A stretch of DNA of 64,000 nt, from NCBI RefSeq assembly GCF_031581265.1, contig NZ_JAVLBQ010000004.1, positions 61,542 through 125,541 of the forward strand. Direction: 5' to 3'. The notes beneath the pieces were generated by a model. It saw only the letters and a list, made by a program, of their open reading frames with translations, was not told where the DNA came from and made no database searches. Positions 26,076-36,600 of the stretch are shown here, piece after piece. The stretch comes from Gracilimonas sp031581265 (lineage in GTDB: Bacteria > Bacteroidota > Rhodothermia > Balneolales > Balneolaceae). The stretch's first letter is position 1. Each line of letters starts with the position of its first letter. Made by a program: the position numbers and the translations under genes.

Positions 26076-27899
26076 TTGAGACCTTTTCTATTTTCTTTAC
26101 TGCTATTATTGTCAGCTTCCCCCTTTTCAGAGGCTCAGCAATATCTATGGCCTACTGATTCGGGACAGTATTTGAGTTCTACGTTTGGGGAAACAAGATC
26201 CGCCCATTTCCATGCCGGGCTCGATATCAAAACATGGGGGCAGGAAGGATATAAAGTTTTTGCCTCAAGAGATGGAATTCTGCATCGATTATTAATTACG
26301 GAACGTGGTTATGGCAAAGCCATCTACTTAAAACATCCGGATAATACATATACCGTTTATGCCCACTTACAGCGGTTTAATGATACTTTTCAGCACCTCG
26401 CCGACTCAATCAGATTATCAGATTATTCATTTGAAATGGATGTAGAGTTTGACTCTTTGGCAATTCCCGTGAAACAAGGTGATGTGATAGGATATACCGG
26501 TTCTTCCGGGATTGGGCCTCCCCATCTTCATTTTGAAGTAAGAAATTCCAATCAAAACGCCGTAAATGCTTTATCAACGAACTTAGAAGTAAAGGATACA
26601 ATTCCGCCTGTATTTTCAAGTTTGATTGTAGAACCTTTAACTAAAAAGAGCCGAATTGAAGGAAACCCTTATTCCCGGGCTATAAGACCAAATAAAGTTA
26701 ATGGGGTTTTCGATTTTGGAACGATTCGTATAACCGGAGAGTCGGGCTTAGCAGTAAATGTGTATGACCAGTCAAATGAAGTTTACAACGCCTACGCTGT
26801 GTACTCACTGGCACTCGTTCACGAGTCAGATACTCTTTTTTATCAAGAATTGAACTCGCTGAGTTTTTCAGATTCCGGTGAAATGTTTCTTGACAGAATA
26901 GCTCCCTTTGGTTCAACGAACAGAGGGCATCAGCGACTTTATAGTAAGGATGGTCACAACAACCCCTTTTACCTTATTGAAAAACCAGCAGCTCAAATTC
27001 TTCCTGCTGAAAGTGCTAAGACATATACTATTATTGCCACTGATTATTTTGGGAATCGCTCAAATGCTACTATCCAAATAGAAAAAGATGGCTTTGATAA
27101 TTCGTCTTCACCAAAAAAACTACTGCCTATATACAATTGGTATTGGCATGAGGATTGGGCTTCCCCTGATTTACAAAGTACCATCGATCTTACTTCACGG
27201 AAAATAGGTCTTCCCTGGAAAACTAATCAGCAAGTGATTTACCGGGATTCACTTCTCCCAATTAACATTGCTCGACTATTTCCATCACAAAATCAGACCC
27301 TACTCTCCTCCGACAATTCAGTCCTGATTAGATTTAACGAAGATACTTTTTTTGATACCCTGAGTATTGGTTTTACTCACAAAATTGTTGATGGCCAGTA
27401 CCAAATTTCTATCCAACCCGAAATGGCTGCTCTTAAAAAGAATTTTCAGCTTCAATATTATATGGGGCACGCTTTTAAACCCGGAAACAAGTACAGGCTT
27501 TTCAGAAAGAATAATTCAAAATCCGGCCTCAGTTACGTAGACTCGGAACTCCAGGGTCGTACTGTCTATGCTTATCCTGATGAGTTTGGTGAATTCGTAA
27601 TCATATCCGACAATACTCCTCCCGAAATATCCAACTTCAAAATATACCGCACAGATTATGGTAAATGGCTTGCCAGTGTAGATCTAAAAGATGAGCTGAC
27701 TGGTATTGATTCATCATCTGCTAAATTCACCATAAATGGAGTCCACGGAATTGCAGAATATGACTATGAAGAAAATCTGCTTATTTATTATCTCCCAAAT
27801 TTTGAGCCCAAACAAACAAATCAGGTATTTATATCAGTAAAAGATAAAGCCGGCAATATTGCTTCGTTTAATACAGAAGAAATAAGAACCGGCTTTTAA
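26076..27899 (+). CDS. Exported M23-family (LytM) metallopeptidase with long C-terminal beta domains
   Basis: Predicted peptidoglycan endopeptidase or its regulator. A TTG start is required because an in-frame stop lies 3 bp upstream; it is followed at once by a signal peptide ending FSEAQQ. The LytM zinc residues are complete: H46 and D50 (HAGLD), H97 (YAHL) and H150/H152 (PHLHFEV), so it should be active. About 440 residues of beta-rich sequence follow, with Ig-like strands (ISDNTPPEISNFKIYRTD) probably binding the envelope. The length of 607 is typical for FCB-group M23 proteins with such extensions. Confidence 0.9.
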   Translation: MRPFLFSLLLLLSASPFSEAQQYLWPTDSGQYLSSTFGETRSAHFHAGLDIKTWGQEGYKVFASRDGILHRLLITERGYGKAIYLKHPDNTYTVYAHLQRFNDTFQHLADSIRLSDYSFEMDVEFDSLAIPVKQGDVIGYTGSSGIGPPHLHFEVRNSNQNAVNALSTNLEVKDTIPPVFSSLIVEPLTKKSRIEGNPYSRAIRPNKVNGVFDFGTIRITGESGLAVNVYDQSNEVYNAYAVYSLALVHESDTLFYQELNSLSFSDSGEMFLDRIAPFGSTNRGHQRLYSKDGHNNPFYLIEKPAAQILPAESAKTYTIIATDYFGNRSNATIQIEKDGFDNSSSPKKLLPIYNWYWHEDWASPDLQSTIDLTSRKIGLPWKTNQQVIYRDSLLPINIARLFPSQNQTLLSSDNSVLIRFNEDTFFDTLSIGFTHKIVDGQYQISIQPEMAALKKNFQLQYYMGHAFKPGNKYRLFRKNNSKSGLSYVDSELQGRTVYAYPDEFGEFVIISDNTPPEISNFKIYRTDYGKWLASVDLKDELTGIDSSSAKFTINGVHGIAEYDYEENLLIYYLPNFEPKQTNQVFISVKDKAGNIASFNTEEIRTGF

Positions 27900-27915
27900 T
27901 GAATGATCACATTTT

Positions 27916-28293
27916 TTACAAATAAGCGATACAGCTGATTTCTACTAAAACATTTTTAGGCAGTGTTTGAACTGCTACTGTTTCTCTTGCCGGAGGGTCC
28001 GAATCAAAACGCGCACCATACACTTCATTGACGGAAGCAAAATCGTTCATATCGTCTAAGAATATGGAGCATTTCAATACTTTTGAAAAATCTGTTCCGG
28101 CTTCTTCAAGCACAGCCTTTAGGTTATCCATCACTTGTTCGGCTTGTTCTGCTGCTGTATTTCCTACCAATTCCATAGTTTCTGGGTTTAACGGAATTTG
28201 TCCCGAGCAATATAAAACACCATTATGTGAAGTTGCCTGACTATATGGACCTATGGCTGCCGGTGCTTTATCCGTTGAGTGTATTTTTTTCAT
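27916..28293 (-). CDS. ridA: RidA-family reactive intermediate deaminase
   Basis: Hydrolyses reactive enamine/imine intermediates released by PLP enzymes such as threonine dehydratase. The 125-residue protein has the family signatures AIGPYSQA near the N-terminus, CSGQIPLNP, EAGTDFSKVLKC and, at the C-terminus, PPARETVAVQTLPKN, where the substrate-binding arginine of RidA is present, then VLVEISCIAYL. It is a single gene converging on the M23 gene with a 16-bp gap. Confidence 0.95.
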   Translation of the reverse strand: MKKIHSTDKAPAAIGPYSQATSHNGVLYCSGQIPLNPETMELVGNTAAEQAEQVMDNLKAVLEEAGTDFSKVLKCSIFLDDMNDFASVNEVYGARFDSDPPARETVAVQTLPKNVLVEISCIAYL

Positions 28294-28433
28294 ACAAAAT
28301 TTCCTGATTTTTTAAAGTTTAAATTGAATCAAAAACCATGTGTGCTAATAAATTGCAGAAAGCAACACATATGATTATTTTTATCAACATATAAATTTGT
28401 TCTGATTACAACCAACTTCAATCTTTATACAAA

Positions 28434-29750
28434 ATGAAAAAACTACTCAGTATTATAATCCCTTCAATTTTATTGGCTGGGGTGCTTACCAGTTGCAACT
28501 CTACCAGTCCTATTATTGAGGAAGCACAATTAAATATCTATACCCAAAACTTTGACAGTGCTTACGCAAGTTTAGACCGATATATTGAACAGAATCCTGA
28601 TAATGGACTTGGCTATTATTATAAGGCATTAGCAAATTCTGAGCATGGTTTTACCATTCAACCACCAAGTGACAGAAAACCTATCTACAGAGATTTTAGA
28701 GAGAATATCACAACTTCCAGAGATTTATTTAGTCAAATGGAAGAAGCTCCAAGTGAATCCGGCGAAGTTGATAATCTTGTTTTAAATACTTGGGGAAGAG
28801 AACACAATGCAGCATTACCCTATGCTATTGATGATAGTGTAATGGCTACTGTTGATGAGCCTTTGAAACGAGCTGTAGCACATCTTGAAAATGCGGTTAT
28901 TATCAATCCAGACAGTACACTTTCTTATGATGTGCTTTCACAGATCCATTTTATGGATAACAACTATGAAGCAGCGGCCGAGGTCTTAGAACAATCCATG
29001 GAACTTAAAGACCCTCCTCCTGCTGAAGATTATGACCGAATTTCAGTGTACTATGCACAGTCGGGAAATCCGGAAAAAGCAGTAGATATTCTTGAAACGG
29101 GGCTTGAATTGTATCCAGACAGTGTAAGCCTCACTCAGAAATTAGCCGATAATTACATGAATGTCGGTGAACGAGGAAAAGCTATTGATGTTCTTGAAGG
29201 ACTTATCGAAGATGATCCTCAAAATGCACAGTATCGTTTAGTGCTGGGAACCGTCCTTTTATCAATTACAGAATCTCTTACTTCTTCTATTTCTGACAAA
29301 TACGAAGAAATTTATGATCTCAAAAATCAAATGAGAAATGCTTCAGACGAAGAGGCTGAAAATATTGAACAGCAATTAGCCGAAATCCAAGAAGAAATTG
29401 ATAATGAAACGGAAGAAATTAACGGCTTGAACGACCGCGCTGAAGAAGCTTTGATGGAAACCATACGATTAAGACCTAACGATGAGCAAGCTCATAATGC
29501 ATTGGGAGTGTTGTATCAAAATAAAGCTGCTTTAATTTTTGCTGAGAGAAATAATGCTGATGACTTAGAAAGAGTTAATGAGCTGGACGAAATTGCTAAC
29601 GGTTTCCTAACGGATGCTATGGAATACTACGAAAAAACAGTTGAACTCAACCCTGAAAATATGGGCGCATGGCAAAGTTTATATAGCGTATATATTAACT
29701 TAGATATGCCCGAAAAAGCCCAGGAAGCTCAAGAAAAATTAGGAATGTAA
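28434..29750 (+). CDS. TPR-repeat lipoprotein
   Basis: A 438-residue lipoprotein (lipobox VLTSC, cysteine at 21) with tetratricopeptide repeats. The repeats are visible as paired helices with A/G-Y/L-P patterns, e.g. NPDNGLGYYYKALA, NPDSTLSYDVLSQIH, SGNPEKAVDILETGLELYPD and NPENMGAWQSLYSVY. A coiled coil of about 45 residues (near 280-335) separates the repeat blocks. TPR lipoproteins act as scaffolds at the outer membrane; the partner is unknown. A similar TPR lipoprotein follows after 27 bp, so the two may form a complex. Confidence 0.85.
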   Translation: MKKLLSIIIPSILLAGVLTSCNSTSPIIEEAQLNIYTQNFDSAYASLDRYIEQNPDNGLGYYYKALANSEHGFTIQPPSDRKPIYRDFRENITTSRDLFSQMEEAPSESGEVDNLVLNTWGREHNAALPYAIDDSVMATVDEPLKRAVAHLENAVIINPDSTLSYDVLSQIHFMDNNYEAAAEVLEQSMELKDPPPAEDYDRISVYYAQSGNPEKAVDILETGLELYPDSVSLTQKLADNYMNVGERGKAIDVLEGLIEDDPQNAQYRLVLGTVLLSITESLTSSISDKYEEIYDLKNQMRNASDEEAENIEQQLAEIQEEIDNETEEINGLNDRAEEALMETIRLRPNDEQAHNALGVLYQNKAALIFAERNNADDLERVNELDEIANGFLTDAMEYYEKTVELNPENMGAWQSLYSVYINLDMPEKAQEAQEKLGM

Positions 29751-29777
29751 TTTCATTTCTCCATCTAAAATAAATAT

Positions 29778-30947
29778 ATGACTAATTCATATTTCATCCG
29801 GCTAACAGGTTTATTCCTCTTAGCCGGTTTTTTTTATTCTTGTACTACAACCCAAACTAATATTGAACAATTACAGGCTCAAGGAAGTTATAATAAAGCC
29901 CTCTCTTCTATAGAATCACAGCTGAGTGAAGATCCGGCTCAACCCAAATTGTATATTACCAGAGCTGAAATAAATGCCAACCTGGCGAAAGAAAGAGAAC
30001 CTGAGGAAAGAGCAGACTTCTACACTGAAACTGCTGAAAGTTTTGACCTTGCCATTGAGTATGGAGCGAATGAAAGTCAGCTCTCATCTATCGATAGTTT
30101 ACGTCAGCAGCTTTGGAAACTGGAGCACAACGCTGGACTGGAAGTTACAGAAAACATGATGGCAACTGACAGATACGACCGAGCTAAAACTCATTTCGAA
30201 AATGCACTGATCATCCGACCGGATGCCATTAGTTCTCTTAAAAATTTGGCCGTCGCTCATTATAATTCTGATAACATTGATGAGGCTATAAATACCTTGG
30301 AAAAAGCGTTAGAGTTTGCAGAGGATAATCCCATAGATATGCTTGAAAACTTGGGGTACCTCTATCTGGAAAAAGGGAACCCTGATCAAGCCACCCATTA
30401 TTATGAGTTGGCTAACACCGACGTAGAAGGCAACCTTAATATTGCCTTTGGTTTAGTTAACGCCTATATCTCCAATGGTGATACCGAAGAAGCCTTGGAT
30501 ATGCTTGAACCTCTTGTTGAAGAGTATCCTAATAATGCCAACCTGCGAAATGTTTATGGAACTCAGCTTTATGAGATTACTTCCAATATCATGGATGACT
30601 TAAAGACTGCTTATTCTGATAATGAGACTGAGCTTGCTGAACAAATTAGGTTTGAAGCAGAAGGCATGGGTGATGAAGCAGAAAATCAACTTATTGAAGC
30701 TTTTAAAAGGGATACAACCAATACTGAATATCTCGAAAGCCTGGCAGTCTTTTACAACAATCTTGCTGCTCAGTACTTATCTGTTTTAGAAGTTGCTTTT
30801 CAGGAAGACCAAAATGCTTTAAGAGAAAAAGCCAATATGCTTATCGATTTTGCCAAAGACTACTATGAAAAATTAGCGGATATTGAACCTGCAAATTCTG
30901 AATATCAGCAGAAATTGAGCACACTCAACCAACTGAATAATCAATAA
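29778..30947 (+). CDS. TPR-repeat lipoprotein
   Basis: A 389-residue lipoprotein with lipobox FFYSC (cysteine at 22). Repeat helices such as YNKALSSIESQLSEDPAQPK, FENALIIRPDAISSLKNLA, LENLGYLYLEKGNPDQATHY and NGDTEEALDMLEPLVEEYPN are clear TPRs. The gene organisation and repeat style parallel the preceding TPR gene, which suggests an ancient duplication. The PLP enzyme gene begins 23 bp after its stop. Confidence 0.85.
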   Translation: MTNSYFIRLTGLFLLAGFFYSCTTTQTNIEQLQAQGSYNKALSSIESQLSEDPAQPKLYITRAEINANLAKEREPEERADFYTETAESFDLAIEYGANESQLSSIDSLRQQLWKLEHNAGLEVTENMMATDRYDRAKTHFENALIIRPDAISSLKNLAVAHYNSDNIDEAINTLEKALEFAEDNPIDMLENLGYLYLEKGNPDQATHYYELANTDVEGNLNIAFGLVNAYISNGDTEEALDMLEPLVEEYPNNANLRNVYGTQLYEITSNIMDDLKTAYSDNETELAEQIRFEAEGMGDEAENQLIEAFKRDTTNTEYLESLAVFYNNLAAQYLSVLEVAFQEDQNALREKANMLIDFAKDYYEKLADIEPANSEYQQKLSTLNQLNNQ

Positions 30948-30970
30948 TATAGTTATCGAGATTTAGTTTT

Positions 30971-32107
30971 ATGAAATTCAATACAAAGACTATACATGCA
31001 GGACAAAAACCGGAGGAAACGTCCGGCGCTGTAATGCCTCCAATTTTTCAAACATCAACCTATGCACAGGAAGCTCCCAACAAACACAAAGGATATGACT
31101 ACGCCCGTGTAGGAAATCCAACAAGAACTGCCCTTGAAAAAATGATTGCCGGGCTTGAAGGAGCTGATGAGGCAGCTTGTTTCTCAAGTGGGGTTGCAGC
31201 GATGGACGCCTTGATGAAAATGCTTCGTCCCGGAGATCACATTGTAACAACCAATGATCTTTATGGCGGATCCTATCGTCTTTTCACTAAAGTTTTTGAG
31301 CCATTTGGTATCAACTTTACTTTTGTTGATATGACAAATCTTGATGAGGTACAGAAAGCAATAAAGCCTGAAACAAAGCTTATGTGGATTGAGACACCTA
31401 CCAATCCTTTGCTTAGAGTGGTAGATATTAAAGCCTTGGTTGATATGGCTAAACCAAAGGACATCTTAACTGTGGTTGATAATACTTTCGCCTCCCCCTA
31501 TTTGCAGCGACCATTAGAGTTTGGGGCAGATGCAGTTTTACACTCAGCCACAAAATATCTGGCCGGTCATTCTGATGTAATTCATGGGGCAGTTGCAAGC
31601 TCCAGTAAAGAAATCATGGAAAATCTCCGCTTCCAAACTAAAACATCCGGAGCGGTACCGGGGCCTATGGATTGCTACCTTACCCTGCGAGGGATTAAAA
31701 CCCTCAGTGTACGAGTTCAGCGATCAGTGGATAACGCCAAAAAGATTGCCGACTTCCTTGAAAATCATGATGAAGTGGCTTCTGTAATTTATCCGGGGCT
31801 TTCCTCCCACCCTCAGCATGAACTGGCAAGTAAACAAATGGATGACTTTGGAGCTATGCTTTCCTTTACCCTTAAAGATGATTCCATTGAAGCTGCTGTA
31901 AATTTCATGAGCAATACAAAGATTTTTACACTGGCAGAAAGTCTGGGTGGGGTTGAATCACTTATCAGTCATCCTGCTTCAATGACTCATGGATCCATTC
32001 CAAAAGATGTCCGCGAGAAAGCAGGATTAAAAGACTCATTGATTCGTGTTTCAGTTGGCATTGAAGACGCTGACGACCTGATCAATGATTTAGATCAGGC
32101 GTTCTAA
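30971..32107 (+). CDS. Cystathionine gamma-synthase / gamma-lyase-family PLP enzyme
   Basis: Cys/Met metabolism PLP-dependent enzyme of 378 residues. The start TKTIHAGQKPEETSGAVMPP, the YARVGNPTRTALE motif, SSGVAAMDA, and the PLP lysine K195 in HSATKYLAGHSD are typical. SLGGVESLISHPASMTH near the C-terminus is the substrate-carboxylate region shared by MetB, CGL and MetC. Sequence alone cannot separate synthase (transsulfuration to methionine) from lyase (cysteine formation), so no symbol is assigned. Confidence 0.92.
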   Translation: MKFNTKTIHAGQKPEETSGAVMPPIFQTSTYAQEAPNKHKGYDYARVGNPTRTALEKMIAGLEGADEAACFSSGVAAMDALMKMLRPGDHIVTTNDLYGGSYRLFTKVFEPFGINFTFVDMTNLDEVQKAIKPETKLMWIETPTNPLLRVVDIKALVDMAKPKDILTVVDNTFASPYLQRPLEFGADAVLHSATKYLAGHSDVIHGAVASSSKEIMENLRFQTKTSGAVPGPMDCYLTLRGIKTLSVRVQRSVDNAKKIADFLENHDEVASVIYPGLSSHPQHELASKQMDDFGAMLSFTLKDDSIEAAVNFMSNTKIFTLAESLGGVESLISHPASMTHGSIPKDVREKAGLKDSLIRVSVGIEDADDLINDLDQAF

Positions 32108-32191
32108 CATATCATCATTCCACAAGCTTTTGTATTTTTAAGCACTAATAATAGCGCTTACAACAACTTTCAATTTTAAAATTTTTCTATC

Positions 32192-33370
32192 ATGCGAGAC
32201 GTAGTAATAGTATCAGCAAAAAGAACACCCTTGGGAGCTTTTGGAGGAAGTTTATCTTCTTTTTCAGCCCCGGAATTGGGAGCTTCAACCATACTTGAGG
32301 CAGTAAAAGAAGGCGGAGTTAAGCCTGATGATGTTCAAGAAGTGTTAATGGGGAATGTACTCTCAGCAGGAGTTGGACAAGCTCCTGCCCGACAAGCAGC
32401 TCTTAAAGCCGGACTAAGTGAAAGAACCCCTGCTACTACTGTAAATAAAGTATGTGCTTCAGGTATGAAATCAATTATGATCGCTGCTGATCAAATCAGA
32501 TTAGGGGAAGCGGATATTATTGTAGCAGGTGGAATGGAAAGCATGAGTAATGTGCCCTACTACCTTCCCAAGGAAAGATTTGGAGCCAAATACGGCCATG
32601 TACAAGCAGAAGATGGAATCGTTAAAGACGGCCTCTGGGATGTATATAACGATTACCTGATGGGAAATGCCGGAGACCTTTGTGGACGGGAATGTAATAT
32701 CAGTCGCGAAGAGCAAGATGAGTATGCAATCACTTCCTATAAAAGAGCTATTGAAGCAACCGAAAAAGGATACTTCAAAGACGAAATTGTCAAAATGAAG
32801 GTCAAAGATCGCAAAGGGAATGTCACGAAAGTGGAAAAAGACGAAGAACTTGATAAAGTACGCTTTGACAAAATCCCAAACCTGCGTCCCGTATTCGATA
32901 AAGAAGGAACCGTAACAGCAGCCAACGCCTCCAGTATAAATGACGGTGCAGCTGCAGTATTGGTTATGAGTGCCGACAAGGCCAAAGAACTTGGACTAAA
33001 GCCACTTGCTAAAATATTGAGCCATGCCAGTGCGGCAAAAGCTCCGGAGTGGTTTACAACTGCACCTGCCGATGCTATCCCCATCGCTCTGAAGAAAGCA
33101 GGTCTTTCTAAAGATGAAATTGATCTATTTGAAATCAACGAAGCTTTTTCTGTGGTAGCCCTGGCAAATAACCAGATCTTAGAATTAGACCCTGAAAAAG
33201 TAAATATTCACGGTGGAGCTGTAAGTATAGGTCACCCACTGGGATGTTCCGGTGCCAGAATTATTGTAACGCTCATTCATGCCTTAAAAAGAACCGGTGG
33301 AAAATACGGTTGCGCAGGAATTTGTAACGGTGGCGGTGGTGCTTCATCACTAGTTTTAGAAATGATATAA
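32192..33370 (+). CDS. Acetyl-CoA C-acetyltransferase (thiolase)
   Basis: A 392-residue thiolase that condenses or cleaves acetoacetyl-CoA/3-ketoacyl-CoA. The nucleophile C88 lies in NKVCASGMK, the catalytic H348 in GGAVSIGHPLGCSGAR and the general base C378 in GICNGGGGASS. NEAFSVVALAN is the usual substrate-pocket motif. The length and motifs fit biosynthetic-type thiolases of the AtoB/PhaA group, so beta-oxidation and ketone use are both possible. It ends before a strong terminator. Confidence 0.94.
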   Translation: MRDVVIVSAKRTPLGAFGGSLSSFSAPELGASTILEAVKEGGVKPDDVQEVLMGNVLSAGVGQAPARQAALKAGLSERTPATTVNKVCASGMKSIMIAADQIRLGEADIIVAGGMESMSNVPYYLPKERFGAKYGHVQAEDGIVKDGLWDVYNDYLMGNAGDLCGRECNISREEQDEYAITSYKRAIEATEKGYFKDEIVKMKVKDRKGNVTKVEKDEELDKVRFDKIPNLRPVFDKEGTVTAANASSINDGAAAVLVMSADKAKELGLKPLAKILSHASAAKAPEWFTTAPADAIPIALKKAGLSKDEIDLFEINEAFSVVALANNQILELDPEKVNIHGGAVSIGHPLGCSGARIIVTLIHALKRTGGKYGCAGICNGGGGASSLVLEMI

Positions 33371-33376
33371 ATCTTT

Positions 33377-33411
33377 TAGCCCATCTAAATTTTTAGTTGG
33401 GCTATTTTTTT
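33377..33411 (+). terminator. Rho-independent terminator of the thiolase gene
   Basis: tagcccatctaaa (33377-33389) pairs with tttagttgggcta (33392-33404) with one mismatch and a two-base loop, followed by seven T. It begins six bases after the stop codon. Confidence 0.92.
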
Positions 33412-33412
33412 A

Positions 33413-33441
33413 TTGACATTATAAGTTGACAAGGCTATTAT
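33413..33441 (+). promoter_or_regulatory. Candidate sigma70-like promoter for the porU block
   Basis: A TTGACA box at 33413-33418 is followed 17 bp later by TATTAT at 33436-33441; a second TTGACA overlaps at 33426-33431. This gives a ~185-nt leader before porU. FCB bacteria often use other consensus elements, so this is only a candidate. Confidence 0.35.
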
Positions 33442-33634
33442 AGACCTGACTTAAAAATTTAACGCCTATTACTACTATATAGAGAAAACGCTACAAATTA
33501 CTTTATTCAACTAATAAGCGAAAAAACTTACCTACAATTACAGGTCAATAATAACAAGAAGTACTATATAGATTATAGAAATACTGCTACTACACTTTAA
33601 GCATTAATTAATTTATACACTGTAATTATACACT

Positions 33635-36600
33635 ATGCTGAACAGGCTGCTTTTTATTAGCGGTTTGCTTTGCTTATTAATTGCATCAATGGCTGAGGCC
33701 AGGCAACTGAAAGTAGTAGCAGAAACCGAATCCTTTACCGATTATGAGTTCATCAATGATGAACTTACAATCCTATCTCCTATAGGACTTACTGTTCCTG
33801 TTTCCGGTTCAGCCCTTCGCTATCAAATATTGGAACAAGATGTAGCCATTGTTCAAAAAGAGATAAGTCCCGAAAAGGCTATGGTTTTAGCTCTCGAAGG
33901 GGATTCAAGGAGTCTAATTGAAGCTTCTGAACCAGGCATTTCTCGGGGTAAAAAAGTGAGTTCATTGAGCATCAACATTGCTCGTTATGGTGATAATAAT
34001 GTTCGGATATTAAAAAAGTTACGGCTCAGAGTTTACAAAACTGGAGATTCGGTTTTACCGAACATGCAACTTTCCAAAGCAAACGGGCCCTCATTCTCTA
34101 CAGGTGTCTGGTATAAAATCCCAATCCGAAAAAATGGCATTTATAACATCGGTCAAAATTATCTGGAAGAACTTGGGATTAACGTAAACTCCATTGATCC
34201 GCAACATATACAGCTTTGGGGTACGGGAGGGGCTTTATTACCGGAAGCTAATTCGGAAGCAAGACCAGAATTTAAACAAATCCCAATCCTTGTTCAGGGA
34301 CAGTCAGATGGCAGCTTTGACACAGGTGACCGAATTATATTCTACGCCAATAGCCCTGATAGGATTGATTACAATGATGTAGGTTTCTCGCATCAGGTGC
34401 ATCCCTACAGCAAGAAAAATTATATATTTCTGACTATAGCAGCCGAGCCCGGAATGCGTCTCTCTCCAGTCAATGAAAACTTAACCCCTTCCCGATCAGT
34501 CTCTACTTTCACTGATTTTATCTGGAAAGAACAGGAGTTGTATAAACCCGAAGACCGAATTAAATCAGGCCGAAACTGGCTTGGCACTCGTTTTGAAGCC
34601 TCAAGTAATGAAAGTATCCGGACCGTTTTACGTGATACACTGCCCGGATTACTGCCTAACCAAACCATTGAAATTTCAGGGCAATTTGTCAATCGATCTA
34701 CCTCTTCGGCAAACTTTGACCTGTTTCTAAATAATGATTCCTTCTCTTCTCTATTTATACCTCGTTCGGGTTCTTACAACAGCAGTGAAGGAAATGCTGG
34801 TATTGATCGCAGTTTTACTGAAAATGTTAGTGCAAGCTTTTCGGGTGATATTTTGGAAATTGCTGCTTCTTATAATCACAATGCTTCTGGCTCTACCGGT
34901 TTTTTAGATTGGTTAGAAATTACAGCTGAACGTGAACTCGTAGCAGAGAACGAGTACCTTTATTTCTTTTCTCCTGAAGACGGATCTTCTTCTGAGTTAG
35001 TTAACTATCAGCTTAGCGGGTTTGACAATCAACCCATTATCATGGAAGTATCAAATCCCACTGATCCCAAATTATTGGCTCTTTCTGAGTCTGGACAAGA
35101 TTTTAATTTCAACTATTATTCCGGTAACAATCTACACTTTATTGCTGATTCAGAGTTTGAGATACCGGAAATTGGGGAACCGGTCGCCCCTCAAGACCTC
35201 CAGTCAATTACCACTTTTCCTGACTATATAATCATAACTGCTGATGTTTTTAAAGACTATGCCGATGACTTAGCAGCCTACAGACAACAGAATGATGGTT
35301 TGACTCCTGTTGTAGTTACTCAAGAGGAGATTATAAATGAATTTAGTGGTGGATTATTAGATCCCACAGCCATACGTGATTATGTGAAATTTCTTTATGA
35401 CAGAGCATTGAATTCCGGACAAGAACCTCCCAAATATCTTTTACTTTTTGGAGACACTACCTTTGACTATAAAAACATTCAAACCGACCGGTACATTAAT
35501 CATGTAGTCACCTATCAAAGTGAAGAATCTTTAGGCAGAACAACCTCTTATGCCACTGACGACTTTTTTGGCTTATTGGATGACAATGAAGGTGAAATGG
35601 ATGTTTTGGGTAGTGGCGGAACTCCAAACTCCCACCTATTAGATATTGGTCTGGGGCGTATTTCTGCCCAAACTCCTTCTGAAGCAGCCATAGCTATCCA
35701 AAAGATTAAGGAATATGAAAGCCCCGAACATACCGGCAGCTGGCAAAATACTTTTACTTTTGCAGCTGACGATGACTTTCCTGATGTACAGCTAAACCGA
35801 GATCTACATGTACTGAATGCCGATGCCACCGCTGAAAGAATGAATATCATTGAACCGGGCATTAAGGTAAATAAGGTATATGAATTTTCTTATCCTGAAG
35901 AGATAACCGGCTCCGGAAGAACTATTCCAGGTGCAACTGAGGATTTCATCAACGCTTTTAATAACGGTACGTTGGTACTGAATTATTCCGGACACGGAAA
36001 CGAGCAAACACTATCTGATGAGGAACTCTTTAAATCAGATTATATTCCAAGCCTCACCAACAGAGATCGCCTTTCCGTGCTTGTAACAGCTACTTGTCAA
36101 TTTGGCCGTTATGATGATAACGATGCTCAATCGGGTGCAGAGAAACTCTTTTTTGCTGACAATGGCGGGCTTATAGCTGCTTTTACAACCACTCGTGTTG
36201 TTTATACAGGATCGGGAATTTCGTCCCGTAATAATTTTGGGTTGAATGTGGCACTTTCACAAAGAATGGTAGAAAGAAATCAGGACAGCACTCCCCTTCG
36301 TTTTGGAGATATCTATCGAAAGACTAAAAATACGTTTATCAATAATTCATCCATCATTTCAACCCGAAACAGTAAGAAATTTATTTTGATCGGTGACCCT
36401 GCCGGAAGATTCAGACTACCTGAATTTTCATCAGAAGTGGCTTCACTGAATGATTATACAGAATCGGGCCAGGATACTGTGCTTACCGTTCAGGCTTTAG
36501 ATCAGGTTACGCTATCCGGCACCGTAAAAGACTTAGAAGGAAATACTTTGTCTGACTTTTCTGGTGAAGTAAACCTTACCGTGCTGGATGCCAAACGAAA